A DNA stretch of 64,000 nt from Anaeramoeba flamelloides (lineage: Eukaryota > Metamonada > Anaeramoebidae). The stretch spans positions 1,517,001-1,581,000 of the forward strand of contig JANTQA010000019.1 of assembly GCA_027625915.1 (NCBI GenBank), read 5' to 3'. Both the position numbers and the translations under genes were made by a program. Each line of letters opens with the position of its first letter. Within the stretch, counting starts at the first letter, position 1. The notes under the pieces were generated by a model. The model ran no database searches, had not been told where the DNA came from, and was given only the letters and a program-made list of their open reading frames with translations. Positions 24,444 to 56,187 of the stretch are shown here, one piece after another.

Positions 24444-25659
24444 TTGCAAAATAAAGTAAACTTTAAAATAAAAAAAAAAAATTAATAAAGTAAAAAAGAA
24501 AAAATATATTTTTTTGTTACAGAGTAAATCGGTTGATTGGGAAAGACTTATTCAGAAAGGGATTACTTGTCCTGTGTTAGAGGTTTGAATTGGGGTAATT
24601 TTTGGATTTTACAAAGTAATGGTATCTTCAGTGTTTCATTCAGAAGATGGTCAATAGGGTAACTTGAAAGTTCCTGTCATCCACACATTTTAAAGGCAAA
24701 TGGTTTTTAGTTTTTTTTTAGAAACAATTAATCAGTTGAATTGAAAATTGTTCTTGGAAAATAAACATGATCAATTAATTATTCTTTTTTAAGTGAAACA
24801 TCATGAAATTGACAAGATTAAAGATTAAACTAACAACACTATGTATCAAGTTTTAAGCTTCCAACTCGAAACGTGTAGATTCACATTCATTAAAGATAAT
24901 ATTTTATCCTTCTTTTGGCTTTTTTTACAACGATTTGAATTCCCCATTTAAAACCCTGACATAACCACAAATCTCATGACTTTGACAGTCTTTGCTTCCT
25001 TTTTCAAGCTTTAAGACAATTAGCAAACTATTTTCGGCACTTTAAAAGTGTGAAAAGATTTGTAAAAGTTGAATTTGTTTTTCGTGTAAAATAGCCTTGT
25101 TATAAAGGAGTTTATCAAGGCGTTTGAAAATTCGTTGTAAGACAAGTTTTTTTTTTTTTGGAAATATCTAAAGACTCGGTTGTTAATTGGTAAACTAGTT
25201 TGAATACTGAGCGATATTTAATTTGATTTCACAACTCATTTAAAAAACACACTTTTGAAAAAATGAACCAATTTTTTATTTTTTTTTTTTAACTGAACAG
25301 TTGAATCTTTGTAAAATGACTTTTATCAATGTTTTTGTAAAACCTATCATTTGTCAATATTCAAAAAGTATTGTCTGACCAAAATTCTAAGACAAAGATC
25401 AAGAGTTACCCATCAAATAATTCTTGTTCTTTTTGATTTGAAAAGATTTTAATTTTTCATAGATTTGATTAGATTTTTTTGGTTATTTTAAGGGATAGAA
25501 ACCCAATTATTTTTTTTCCCAAATGTCAGAGTGTACTTATTTTAGTACGAATACAATTAAGCCCGTATAAACCACCCCACTTATCGACTTTTGAGAAAAG
25601 AATTATCATTTTTATGAGTTTTAATTTTATCACAATTAAAATCTAGTAAAAAGGTACAT
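24444..25659. other. 5' flank of the TPR-like gene and spacer
   Basis: No gene recognised. A block at 24525-24590 is less AT-rich: after a TTGTTACAG acceptor-like site it reads SKSVDWERLIQKGITCPVLE before a stop on the plus strand, but no partner exon is visible. The rest is AT-rich spacer. Confidence 0.35.
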
Positions 25660-25910
25660 TCTTTTACAAAAAGTGAAGATTTTTTTAAAACGTTAATCAA
25701 GTTTTCTATTTTAAAAAAGTTTAAACTTTTTCAGAATTAAAACTTTTATCAAGTTTTTCTTATTAAAAAATTAAAGAATCAATCGCCAAATATGATGTAG
25801 AGGCTAGAATATGAAGACAACTGCTTTTTTTAAAAAAAACTTATCACAATAAAAAAACATTTAACTCTAAAAAAGTTTTAATTCTGACAAAATCAAAAAA
25901 AAAAAAGTGA
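25660..25910 (+). repeat. Dispersed repeat (family R4, copy a)
   Basis: Reverse complement of 39130-39420 at moderate identity. Shared anchors: CAGAATTAAAACTTTTATCA-like, AAATATRRTRTAGAGGYTRGA, and ACTTTTTTAAAA runs around AGTTTTAATTCTKACA. Internally rich in inverted A/T segments; non-coding. Confidence 0.5.
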
Positions 25911-27054
25911 AAACTTTTTTAAAATAGTTATACAATTGTTTTTAAGTTTGAATTTTAAGGATCAAAAACCAAAAAGAAAAATTTTTCAAAATATTTTTAT
26001 TTTTATCAAACCACACTTTTAGCAATTTTTGATTATTTTTATGAAAAATGGAGATTTATAGAAATTAACAACCTTGAGAATCTTTTCTTATTTTCAAAGA
26101 ATCTCAAAAATAAATCAAATATTAAATCTTTGAAGATCCAGAAAACTTTGTTTATTTATTATATTTGCAATAATTTTATTAAATTTCTTGAAATTTAAAA
26201 AGATTCTATAATTATTTTTTTTCCCAATATTCAGAGTATAAACAACGAACTGTGATTATTTAAAGAATTTATTGTATTTTTGTAAATTAAATCAAGAAAA
26301 AATCATTATTTAATGATTTTTTCATACATAATTACTTTATCTTTTTCTTTATCAAAGATCTTTGTTAGTCTTTTATCTAAAAATTTAGAGTGAAAGTAGA
26401 TTTTTTTTTATTTATATTATTTTTGAAAACCATTGTGAGTTGTCGGGGAGGATACCAATTTTCAAAAATGTATTATAAAAATGAATTTAAGAAAAGAAGG
26501 TTTTTCTCTTAGTTTCTAATAACCCATTCTCTGTCTTTTTTTTTTTTTTTTTTTCAAAATAGAAATTCTAAAGATGTTTTTATATACACACTTAACTGTT
26601 TTGGATAGTCAGTATAGAAAAAAAAAAAAACTTTGAAAATCTATTTTAAAATTGAAAGTTTCAATTTTTTTAATTTTCTTTTAAAATTTCAAAACTATTC
26701 TATCAAAATTTGAAACCCATCTTGCTAATAACGATGAAATAAAAAAAAAAAATGAAAATTCAAAAGTTTTTTCTTTTCAAATTTTTTTTTTGTTAAATGT
26801 AGCAACTTAATTACAAGTATACGATAACATACACTATCCTATTCGGAATTTAAAATACTCGAAAATATTTTTCTTCCCGAAGAAGAAAAAAAAAATTATC
26901 CATCAAATAAAAATATATTGACCATTATTTTCACCTTTCATTTAAATAACAACACTTATTTGATTATATTTATTTACTTTTTATTTTTTTTGTTTTTATG
27001 TGTTTATGAATCATTTTTTTTTTTTCTAAAATAAGATAATAATCAATTCCTTTT
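25911..27054. other. AT-rich spacer
   Basis: Long A and T runs, stops in every frame, no recognisable gene, RNA or transposon end. Confidence 0.4.
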
Positions 27055-27543
27055 TTAAGGACCAGTTTTCAGGTGAAAACCAGGGAAAATTGCAAATAAA
27101 ACGCCATTTAAATGGCGTTTTATAACCCCTGTTATATTTATCCAGTGAGAATTTCCTGAACAAAAAATTGCACAATTCCAATTATTTTGACTCTTTTCCC
27201 TTTCTTAAATCCGATCAAAATTCGATTTTACAATTACCTAATTTCCATATCAAATCAATAAACACAAAACATTTACCCAAGCAGTTCTAAATATTTTATA
27301 CAATTACTTTTAAACGGTTGAAATGTTTTCAAATTTTGACTTGTTCTTGGAAATCTCTTCAAGTTATTTTATTTTATTTCCATTCAAGGTCGTATTTGAA
27401 TATTTTTATTTTTCTGAGATTTTTAACTTTCAAAAGGTGTGATTTTTTCATCTAAATTCTCCAGAATGAAAATTCTTTGTCAGAAGCGAATGTCAAATAA
27501 CACAATAACTAAATACCCTTCATGACAGAGATATAGTCCTTAA
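27055..27543 (+). mobile_element. Small TIR element (family R6, copy a)
   Basis: Bounded by TTAAGGACC at the left and GTCCTTAA at the right. Inner sequence matches the copy at 59298-59809: CGGTGAAAAC-like and CAGTGAGAATTTC near the left, and GTCAGAAGCGAATGTCAAATAACACAATAACT near the right (with changes). About 489 bp, no coding capacity: a MITE-like element. It contains a near-perfect 20-bp palindrome, AAAACGCCATTTAAATGGCG, near 27100. Confidence 0.65.
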
Positions 27544-27677
27544 AAGAATAAATACCAATAACATAAAAATTGAAATTTTTCAGTGGTTATTAATTTGTAA
27601 AAACAAGATTGAAGAAATGAGAAAATAATAGGAAACCAAAGTAAAAGTTTTTTGAAGATAAATATATCATTTTCTTC

Positions 27678-28435
27678 TTAAGGGATTAACGTCAAATCGA
27701 TTTATCTATAATCAAAGTATGTTCAAATTGGGGGTAAATGACAGAAGTGTACCATAGCTCAAATAGCTCTAAAAAATCTATTTTAAATCCTATTGCACAA
27801 TAAATTATTATTTAGTTTACTAAAAATTACTATTAAAAATTTTCATATTGAAAAAATTTTTTTTAATTCCTTTACCAAATCTAAAAATAAAAACCAAAAT
27901 AAAAGTATTCCAGTATTTAATAATTTATATTTAGTAACTTCCAAACTAACTATTTTTTTAATTTTTTAATTTCAAAGATTAACTCAATAGCCAGTAACAT
28001 AAAAACCCAAAGGCTGATTAGTTTCGCTTGCTTTATTTAAAGTTAATTGTAACATCAATCAATTTTCAATGATTTGAGAAATAATTTGTCAAAAGAATCT
28101 TTTGGTCAATTATTTTCCTATTTAAAAAAAAAACGAATTTTTTCACAACTAATCTACATTTGGCCATAAATTTAAGAAATATATTTCTAAACTTTGGAGT
28201 CTGAATATTGATAATTCAATCTTTAAATTTATCGCGAAATGCAGATTTTTTTATGAAATTGTTGGGTTTTTTACTAATACATAGATCATTTTTAATTGAT
28301 AAAGATCAACAAATATCAATACTTTATTAATCGATTTTTTAGAGACATTCGAACCACGTAGCACTAATGTGGTTAGGCTCCAATAACAACAAGCTTTGAT
28401 CCTAGGCTTCTCCTTGGTAGACGCTAATCCCTTAA
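27678..28435 (+). mobile_element. TIR DNA transposon, non-autonomous (family R1, copy b)
   Basis: The shortest and clearest R1 copy, 758 bp, from TTAAGGGATTAACGTC to a right end that reads TTAAGGGATTAGCGTC in reverse complement. Similarity between the two ends continues inward for about 100-150 bases with divergence (ATCAAAG-TTGTT, then TCTAAAAAATC), so the TIRs are long. No transposase frame. It lies in the spacer beyond the 3' end of endonuclease V. Confidence 0.75.
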
Positions 28436-28744
28436 AATCGATTGACAAATAAACAAAAGAAAAATGAAGTGAAAAATTTTTCCCCTTTATTATTCATAAC
28501 ACCAGAATGATTTTATTTTATATATTGAACAAGTGTAAATAGCACCTTTGTTTATCTTAGTTTAAGTTCCTTTAAGCAATTTAAGAAATCCGTGTTATTT
28601 TGGAACAATAAAGAACAAAAATTTTAAAAAAATGATAAAAAAAAATTTCACTAAGTGACGTGTTTTTTTACTGACAAAAGAGATAAGGAGAAAAGAGTTA
28701 AACAATCAAGAAAAAAATTTAACCCTCTTGTTAGGTTTTTTTTG
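28436..28744. terminator. 3' flank of endonuclease V
   Basis: AT-rich non-coding sequence between the R1b element and the minus-strand stop at 28745. A minus-strand AATAAA lies near 28484. Nothing else is seen. Confidence 0.35.
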
Positions 28745-29614
28745 TTACTTTTCTTTTTCTTTTTCTTCTTCTTTTTCTTTTTCTTTTTCTTTTTCTTTTT
28801 CTTTTTCTTTTTCTTGTTCTTTTTCTTTTTCTTCTTCTTCTTTTTCTTTTTGTTCTTTTTCTTTTTTTTCTTTCTGTAAAATATTTCGAACAACATCTCT
28901 AGATCCCAAATCAGCAACTCTAATTGGTTCAGGTATTCTATACATCGAAACGTGTCTGCAAATATTAACTGCAGATTCACAGGAAATTAAATTGCCAGGT
29001 GAAACATAGATAGGGTTTTTGCTTTTGTTTGTTGATCGGACTGCATAACCATAAGTGGTGCTACTTTTCCCAATAAGCGCCGATTTAAATTCTCCTTTTT
29101 CAAGCTCCTCATAGTATTTTTTTTTAACAGAATCCCTCTCAAGCCCGTCCACATATAGCAATTCCTTCGCAACACCGATTGTGGGCATTACAATATTTAA
29201 TTCTTCAGCAAGCGCCAATGATAAGTGAGTCGCTGAACCCATTTTCCTGGGGTGAAGTATACCACAACCATCAACAAGAGTGATGTCTGGCATCAAATCA
29301 GGTTTCTTTTCTTGGAGGTTTTTGAATAATTGGAGAAAGCTTGGCACTTCTCGAAAAGCGAGAAAGGTTGAAATATAAGGAAACTCTAAGGTGACGAGTT
29401 GGTACTCTGAATAAACAGGCTTTTTTAAATTGTTGATGTCGAGAACGACTAACGCCGCAACAGCCTTTGTTTCATCGCTTTTGAAAAAACTAATATCAAC
29501 ACCACCGATGTAGTGAAGATTATCAATTTCAATTTCAGGATCTAAATCCAGTTTCTGGATATAATTTTCTTGGATTTTGGTCCATTTTTTTTTGAGTTCT
29601 TCGTTGTTGTCCAT
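28745..29614 (-). CDS. ENDOV: Endonuclease V (inosine-specific nuclease)
   Basis: Single-exon 289-residue protein. Endonuclease V cuts one phosphodiester bond 3' of inosine, in DNA in bacteria and mainly in RNA in the animal enzymes. The catalytic set is intact: Asp40 in GGVDISF, Glu89 in FREVP, Asp115 in LVDGCGILHPRK and His121. The base-binding wedge is PYIS at 79-82, close to the PYVS/PYIP motif of the family. HLSLALAEELN and PTIGVAKELL are also family features, and CRHVSMYRIPEPIRVADLGS closes the fold. From about residue 247 the protein ends in a Lys/Glu tail of some 43 residues coded by GAAAAA-type repeats, unlike bacterial enzymes of about 225 residues. The ATG at 29614 gives the expected distance to GGVD. 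Recognition is secure; RNA versus DNA preference is unknown. Confidence 0.95.
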   Translation of the reverse strand: MDNNEELKKKWTKIQENYIQKLDLDPEIEIDNLHYIGGVDISFFKSDETKAVAALVVLDINNLKKPVYSEYQLVTLEFPYISTFLAFREVPSFLQLFKNLQEKKPDLMPDITLVDGCGILHPRKMGSATHLSLALAEELNIVMPTIGVAKELLYVDGLERDSVKKKYYEELEKGEFKSALIGKSSTTYGYAVRSTNKSKNPIYVSPGNLISCESAVNICRHVSMYRIPEPIRVADLGSRDVVRNILQKEKKEKEQKEKEEEEKEKEQEKEKEKEKEKEKEKEEEKEKEK

Positions 29615-31079
29615 TGGAGAAAAAAGTTAAAAGAAAAAATGATTTTCTTTTTCGATTTTCCTAGTTTAAAGGTTTGCTCTCAAAAACGACATTTTAAGAA
29701 AAATGGAATTCGGAGAACAGTAATCTAAACTCAATTATATACATACTTTCTTCTTTTTATTCTTATACAATGAAATTCTGACTACTGCTAATATTTTCTT
29801 AATATTGTGAAAAAAAAATTTTCTCTTACTTTTTGTTTTCCTAATTTTCCGTTTTATGAGATAAATTTAAAAGAAATAGAGTGAAATTTATGTCTCTACT
29901 TCTTGTCTTGATCCTTTTTTTTTGTACTCAATAAATTTTCAACCACAAATCCAAAAAGAAAAGAATTCTCTTGAATGGATAAAAGATGAAATATTATTAA
30001 ATATTTATTCTTTAAAAACTACAGTGATCAAAATACTACAAGCAAAGCGACTATAACCGGTGTTTCAAAATATAGTCTGTGCTTTTTTTTCTTCTTGTTC
30101 TAAGGTAACACCTAATCGAATACCAAATTGTTCACAGAAGCCCAAATTGATTTAAAAGTAAAGGTCTGGTTATTTGTGGTAAAATTTAAATCTTTCATGA
30201 AAATAGTTGAATATTTTTTGTAATATTCTGGTTTCTTTGAAATTTTTATTTAGTTTTTCTGATAATTAAAATTTTATAAAAATTCAGTCTATATTTTGAG
30301 ATAAATTTTGCAATTTGATCTTTCATTTTTTGAATTTCTTTTTCAATAATAGAACTTTAAGATTTCGATACCATATTTATTTATGATTTATTATTAGTTT
30401 CTTTGATCTTTTGATGTATAGGTCTTCTTGAAACAAAAGAACACCCCTTTTATTAAGAAACACCAACTAAACTTTTTCGGAACGCTTTAGTTGGGCAACA
30501 GTAGTAAAAAATTTCTCAATATTTTTCATTTTATTTTTTGTTGATCTCAAAAGACTTAATTAATTTAAATTACTCACACTAAAATAGTGGAAACCATTGA
30601 AGTCTTGTGGTGAATTTCACCAGAATAGAAAAACCATTGAAAAAAAAAATTCTAAAAACAATTTTTTTTGATTAGTCGTGTTATGATATTGGGTGTTTAA
30701 AAAATGATTTGATTTTTAGAATTTTTATAATCACAATAATTAAACATTTGGAATAATATAATTAATAGGATTAAAATAGTATCAGTTTTTTATCAACATT
30801 TCCCACTTGTTATAACCCCTTTTAAGACTATTTTTTTCAGAAAACATTAAAAATTATTTTAATTTGATTTAATGCTGAATTAAAAAAAATATACAAATAT
30901 TTGGTTTCAATAACACTATTAAAAAAAATTATTTTTTGATTCCATTTCCTAGTAAAATTATTTTCTGATGAAAAATAAACATAAAAACATCAGTAATAAT
31001 GGACAGATGTTGTAAAACTAAAATAACAAGAGAAAAAACTTCAAATAATTCATTTTTTTAATAAATAGAAATTTCTGTC
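29615..31079. other. 5' flank of endonuclease V and spacer
   Basis: AT-rich non-coding DNA. A less biased stretch lies at 30050-30130, but no reading frame or RNA fold convinced me. Confidence 0.4.
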
Positions 31080-31905
31080 AATTAATTTTAAAAATTAAAA
31101 AGGAATATGAGGAAATTGATATACTAATTAATCTTGATATTACAAAGATATTTAAAATTCAGAGATCTACTCCTGTCTTAGCGTATTGAAAAGAAATCAA
31201 CTTACTACATATTAAAACTATTGTAAACTTACTAAAATGGAAATTTACTCAAAAACTTCAAAAAACAGAATATAAAGAACTTATAAAACTTATTAAATTT
31301 AATTATAAACCCAATAAAGAAATAAATATTTGGAAAACAGAGTCTTTTAATGTTTAAAAAAAAAAGATAAAAAATGTATATCTAAAAAATTTGAAAAACA
31401 ATCTAAGTTGGAAAATAAAAGAATACTACAAAATTATTAAAAATGAAAAATTTAATTTTAAAATTAAAAATTATCTAAAATTTAAATCAAGTACTACATT
31501 TTTCAAATTTAGAACCTTTACAAATAGATTAAATAGATACCCATATGTTTTAAAAAATAAATATGAATATAAAAAAAATATATAAAAAAGGAAAAATGTA
31601 AAAAATGTGATTATTGTACTCATTATTATGAAAATTTAAACCACTTCATTTGGTATTGTGAAAGGTATAAATTTATCAGAATCAAATGGAAAAAAAAATT
31701 ATCAAAAATTCTAGATAAGAAATTATATGAAAAAGTTATTCTTAGAAAAAATACACAGAAACTCTTCAACATGACTAATCAAAATTATGAAATTTACTGC
31801 ACTTGTCGGGAATTTTTTTATCAAAGCTCTTATGGTTAGAAAACTTAAGGTAATAAAGAAAAAATAATAACAATAAAGTGAAAACAAAAATTTTTTTAAA
31901 TAATA
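31080..31905 (+). mobile_element. LINE (non-LTR retrotransposon) 3' remnant
   Basis: Three broken plus-strand frame pieces are Lys/Asn-rich and end in a zinc-knuckle pattern at 31594-31680, KCDYCTHYYENLNHF followed by IWYCERY. This is C-x2-C-x8-H-x4-C, as found after the reverse transcriptase of many LINE polyproteins (compare EHLLFECPKY types). The last frame stays open for about 80 codons to a TAG near 31838; the upstream piece 31391-31585 is in another register and a stop breaks the part near 31190. The reverse transcriptase core is missing, so the copy is 5' truncated. A-rich sequence follows the stop. Confidence 0.6.
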
Positions 31906-31917
31906 AAAAATATATAA

Positions 31918-32045
31918 ATTCGTGCACCCAGTGCCCCACCCTGAGAGTTGTGGAATATCAATTATTAATCACGGGATGTGGAATTTTTATCTATTATCGA
32001 TAATTTTTCTATCGGGTTTTTGCTCCCCCTTTCCAGGACGTGGAT
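31918..32045 (+). repeat. Repeat R10 (uninterrupted copy)
   Basis: Matches the outer parts of 19690-19905 in reverse complement: CAGTGCCCCACCCTGAGAG, then GTGGAATATCAATTATTAATC, then CTATCGGGTTTTTGCTCC. Serves as the empty-site comparison for the R8 piece in the other copy. Its position just after the LINE remnant may mean that it belongs to that element's 3' end. Confidence 0.55.
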
Positions 32046-33189
32046 AGTTTCTAATTGGTCATGAAAATGATAAATTTATTTTTTATATATATTTTAATTA
32101 TTTTTCTTCTTCTCTTTTTTTTATTTGATGATTTTTCTTTAATTACTCCTTTTAATAAATAAATAAATAAATTAATTTTAAAAATTTATTTATTAATAAT
32201 TAATTTTTTGAATCATATGATTTGATGAAAAAACAAATTTAAATACGAAATAAGGTGTAAATTTTCTTTGATGAAATAAAAAGGAATCATATGATTATAT
32301 GAAATCAAAAAAAATAATTATTTGCTGTTTTTAACAAAAAAAGAATCAAAATGTGAACTCTAATAAAAAAAAAATTGTAAATGTTTTAAATTTCGGTATG
32401 AAAGAGGTTATAAAATTGAGAGTTTATCTTTTGAACTGATAAATGAGAAGATATATATTTTTTAATCGTTGATGAAAAATTATAACTATGGCTATAAAAT
32501 TATTCCTGGAAATTTAAATTATAGTCACTTTCACATTGAAGATATAAAAATTTCAAATAAATTTAAAGAACAAAAAAAATCCTAAACTATAGGCACATAT
32601 TTTGGAATATTTATTTTATAAAGATTTTTAAATAGAAAAAAAAATTTTTACTTTAATATGTATTTTCTTCTTTATTCTTTAAATAAACCCTAAATTTGTA
32701 AATTAAAAATGGAACTGATTCCCCAAAAAAATTTCAATATTCAAAGAATGCTAAATTTTATTTACTAATGTCTAGATTTAATTTTTACTTTGCTATTATA
32801 GTACCTTTGATTTAATTTTGAACGAATTCTTAATTCATAAAAATAAATTTGTTTTTAAAACAATATTTTTCACAGATTTAGGATAATTTTCAATAAAAAA
32901 ATAATAAAAAAATCTGAAATTTTTTCAAAATAGACAGTTTTATTTGATATTGTTTCGAGAAATTAAATTTTAAAAAGAATATGTTAATTAGGAATTACAT
33001 TCCGTGTATTTTTTTGGAAATTCCTTTCAGAACAATATTTTTTTATATATTTAAAACGAATTCAAAAAATATATGTAATTGAAGTTTGAATCATATTTTC
33101 CTATATTAGAAATTATTCAAAAATATAAATTAATTACGAATTTTGTTTTTTTATTCCCAAAGACAGTGAATTTACAATTTTATCTCCTA
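32046..33189. other. AT-rich spacer
   Basis: No gene, RNA or clear repeat boundary recognised. ATCATATGATT-like motifs recur near 32210-32300. Confidence 0.4.
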
Positions 33190-33840
33190 TTTGTTTTTAA
33201 GTTTTTAATGATTTAACAACATTGAGTAAAAACTTTGATTTTTCTATAATCTTTTGAATTTAGAAAAATTGCTTTTAGCTTTTATTTATTTTTTTTTTTA
33301 CATTTCAAAACTTAAGAAAAAACCTCGATACTCTACTGCACCCCATATTGCGTTTTTTTTTTTTTTTCATTTGAGAAATAAAACTAAAATGTATTCAATT
33401 TTCATATTTATTTCTCAAATTAAAAAAAAAAACAAAAACATTGTTAGCTTTTCCAAAATTTAAAAGAATACAGTCAGTTCCACTTTTAAGGCACAAACTT
33501 TCAACCAATTTTAAGGTACAAAAAAATCTCAAATTAAGGCACAAAATTTGGAATTTTTTTTTTACAATTTATTTTACTAGAATCTGAATTTTGTGCCTTA
33601 ATTTGAGATTTTTATTGTGCCTTAAATTTCGTTGCTAGTTTGTGCCTTAAAAGTGGAACTGACTGTAGAGAAAAATCTAAGATTTTTACTAAATTCTTTT
33701 GGATTCTCGAAAACTGCAGTTAGGTTTTTTTTTTTTTTCTTATTGATATGTAAAGAAAATTTATTTAATTTTCTTTTCATTTCATAACCTAAAAAAAACC
33801 TAGACACTCTTCGGTACTTGAAGGCACTTCATTAAACTCT
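33190..33840 (+). repeat. Dispersed repeat (family R8, copy d) carrying a nested MITE
   Basis: R8 motifs occur on both sides of the nested element: GAGTAAAAACTTTGATTTTTCT near 33220, TTGTTAGCTTTTCCAAAATTTAAAAGAATA before 33470, then GAGAAAAATCTAAGATTTTTAC and GCAGTTAGGTTTTT after 33667, and AAAAAAACCTAGACACT near 33795. Ends approximate. Non-coding. Confidence 0.6.
33471..33665. mobile_element. Tc1/mariner-type MITE, 195 bp
   Basis: Flanked by TA on each side (33469-33470 and 33666-33667), as expected for a TA target duplication. Starts CAGTCAGTTCCACTTTTAAG and ends with its reverse complement. The inverted arms run about 80 bases with repeated AAGGCACAAA motifs, leaving a short AT-rich centre. 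CAGT ends plus TA duplication are the hallmark of Tc1/mariner. No coding capacity. The pre-insertion sequence is visible in a sister R8 copy near 19800 (AAAAGAATAGAGTAAAATC). Confidence 0.85.
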
Positions 33841-34308
33841 ATATTTATTTATATTTTTATGTCCTAGTTGTAATATTGACAAGATTATCGTGTAGAGAAA
33901 AAAATGAAAGTTTTGCAATTATTTTAAAAAATCAATTTATGTTTTTAGGATTCTGCTTTTTCAATGTGTTTTTGTATCTAGTACATGATCTATACTTCAC
34001 TTCTTTCTGTATTTATAACTTAAAAAAGAAATTAGAACTGCAATGTTCTACAAATAAATATACATAAACTGAAAACTAAGAATGTTCTCCATTCTCTCCT
34101 AATCAAAGAATTATAAAAGGTAAACCTTACTATTTCTCTTGTTCACAAAATTTAATTATTATTTCTTCAAAATTCCCTTTTGAGGTTTTTATGGTTTCCA
34201 CTTACAATATTTTTTTTCAATTTGTTCCTTATTTTGAAATCTTTTTTCAAACTAAACATTTTTTCTACATCTTCATAACTAACATCAGAATATTAAAGGA
34301 CATAGAAA
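33841..34308. promoter_or_regulatory. 5' flank of BEACH gene B
   Basis: Non-coding AT-rich sequence before the ATG at 34309. No specific core promoter motif could be assigned. Confidence 0.3.
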
Positions 34309-55662
<21,354 letters not shown>

Positions 55663-56187
55663 ATCTTTTTTAATATTTAGTTTTATTATTATAACTTTGA
55701 TTTTATTATTTGTCTAATTTTATTAAATTTTATATTAAAGTCGATCATTTTAAAATAAATTAATTTTATAAACACAGTTTTTTTTAATTTTGAAGTTTTA
55801 ATGAATTACTTTCATTTTTTTAATAGTCAAAAATTTTTGAAATTCCAATAATGGCAATTATAATTTAAACGTAACCCCAATTTAAATTGTTTTGAAATAC
55901 CAAAATTCAATTTTTTAAAAAAAATCTTATTTAAGGGTTTAGTCCTTTACTCTGGATTTACTCCATACTCAAGGAGTTGCTTGAAACCTAAAAGGGTATT
56001 TTCAAATTGCCAATCTTTTGATTGACAAAATTTCAAATAACAAAAAAAAAATTTGAAAGGATCGATATTGACCAAAATTCATAAAAGAACAGTTTTAATG
56101 ACAATCTCAATTTCAAAAAATCAAATTATAAAATAAAAAATTACATGTTTCTTTATTTTAAATTTCCCAAAGGTTAAATATTGCCAA
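55663..56187. terminator. 3' flank of BEACH gene B
   Basis: AT-rich non-coding sequence after the TAA at 55660-55662. AT-rich hexamers suitable for polyadenylation are frequent and no single site can be chosen. Nothing else recognised. Confidence 0.35.

Noticed and set aside
28651-29009. Lys-only and Phe-only frames at the end of endonuclease V
   Set aside because: Other-frame readings of the tail microsatellite.
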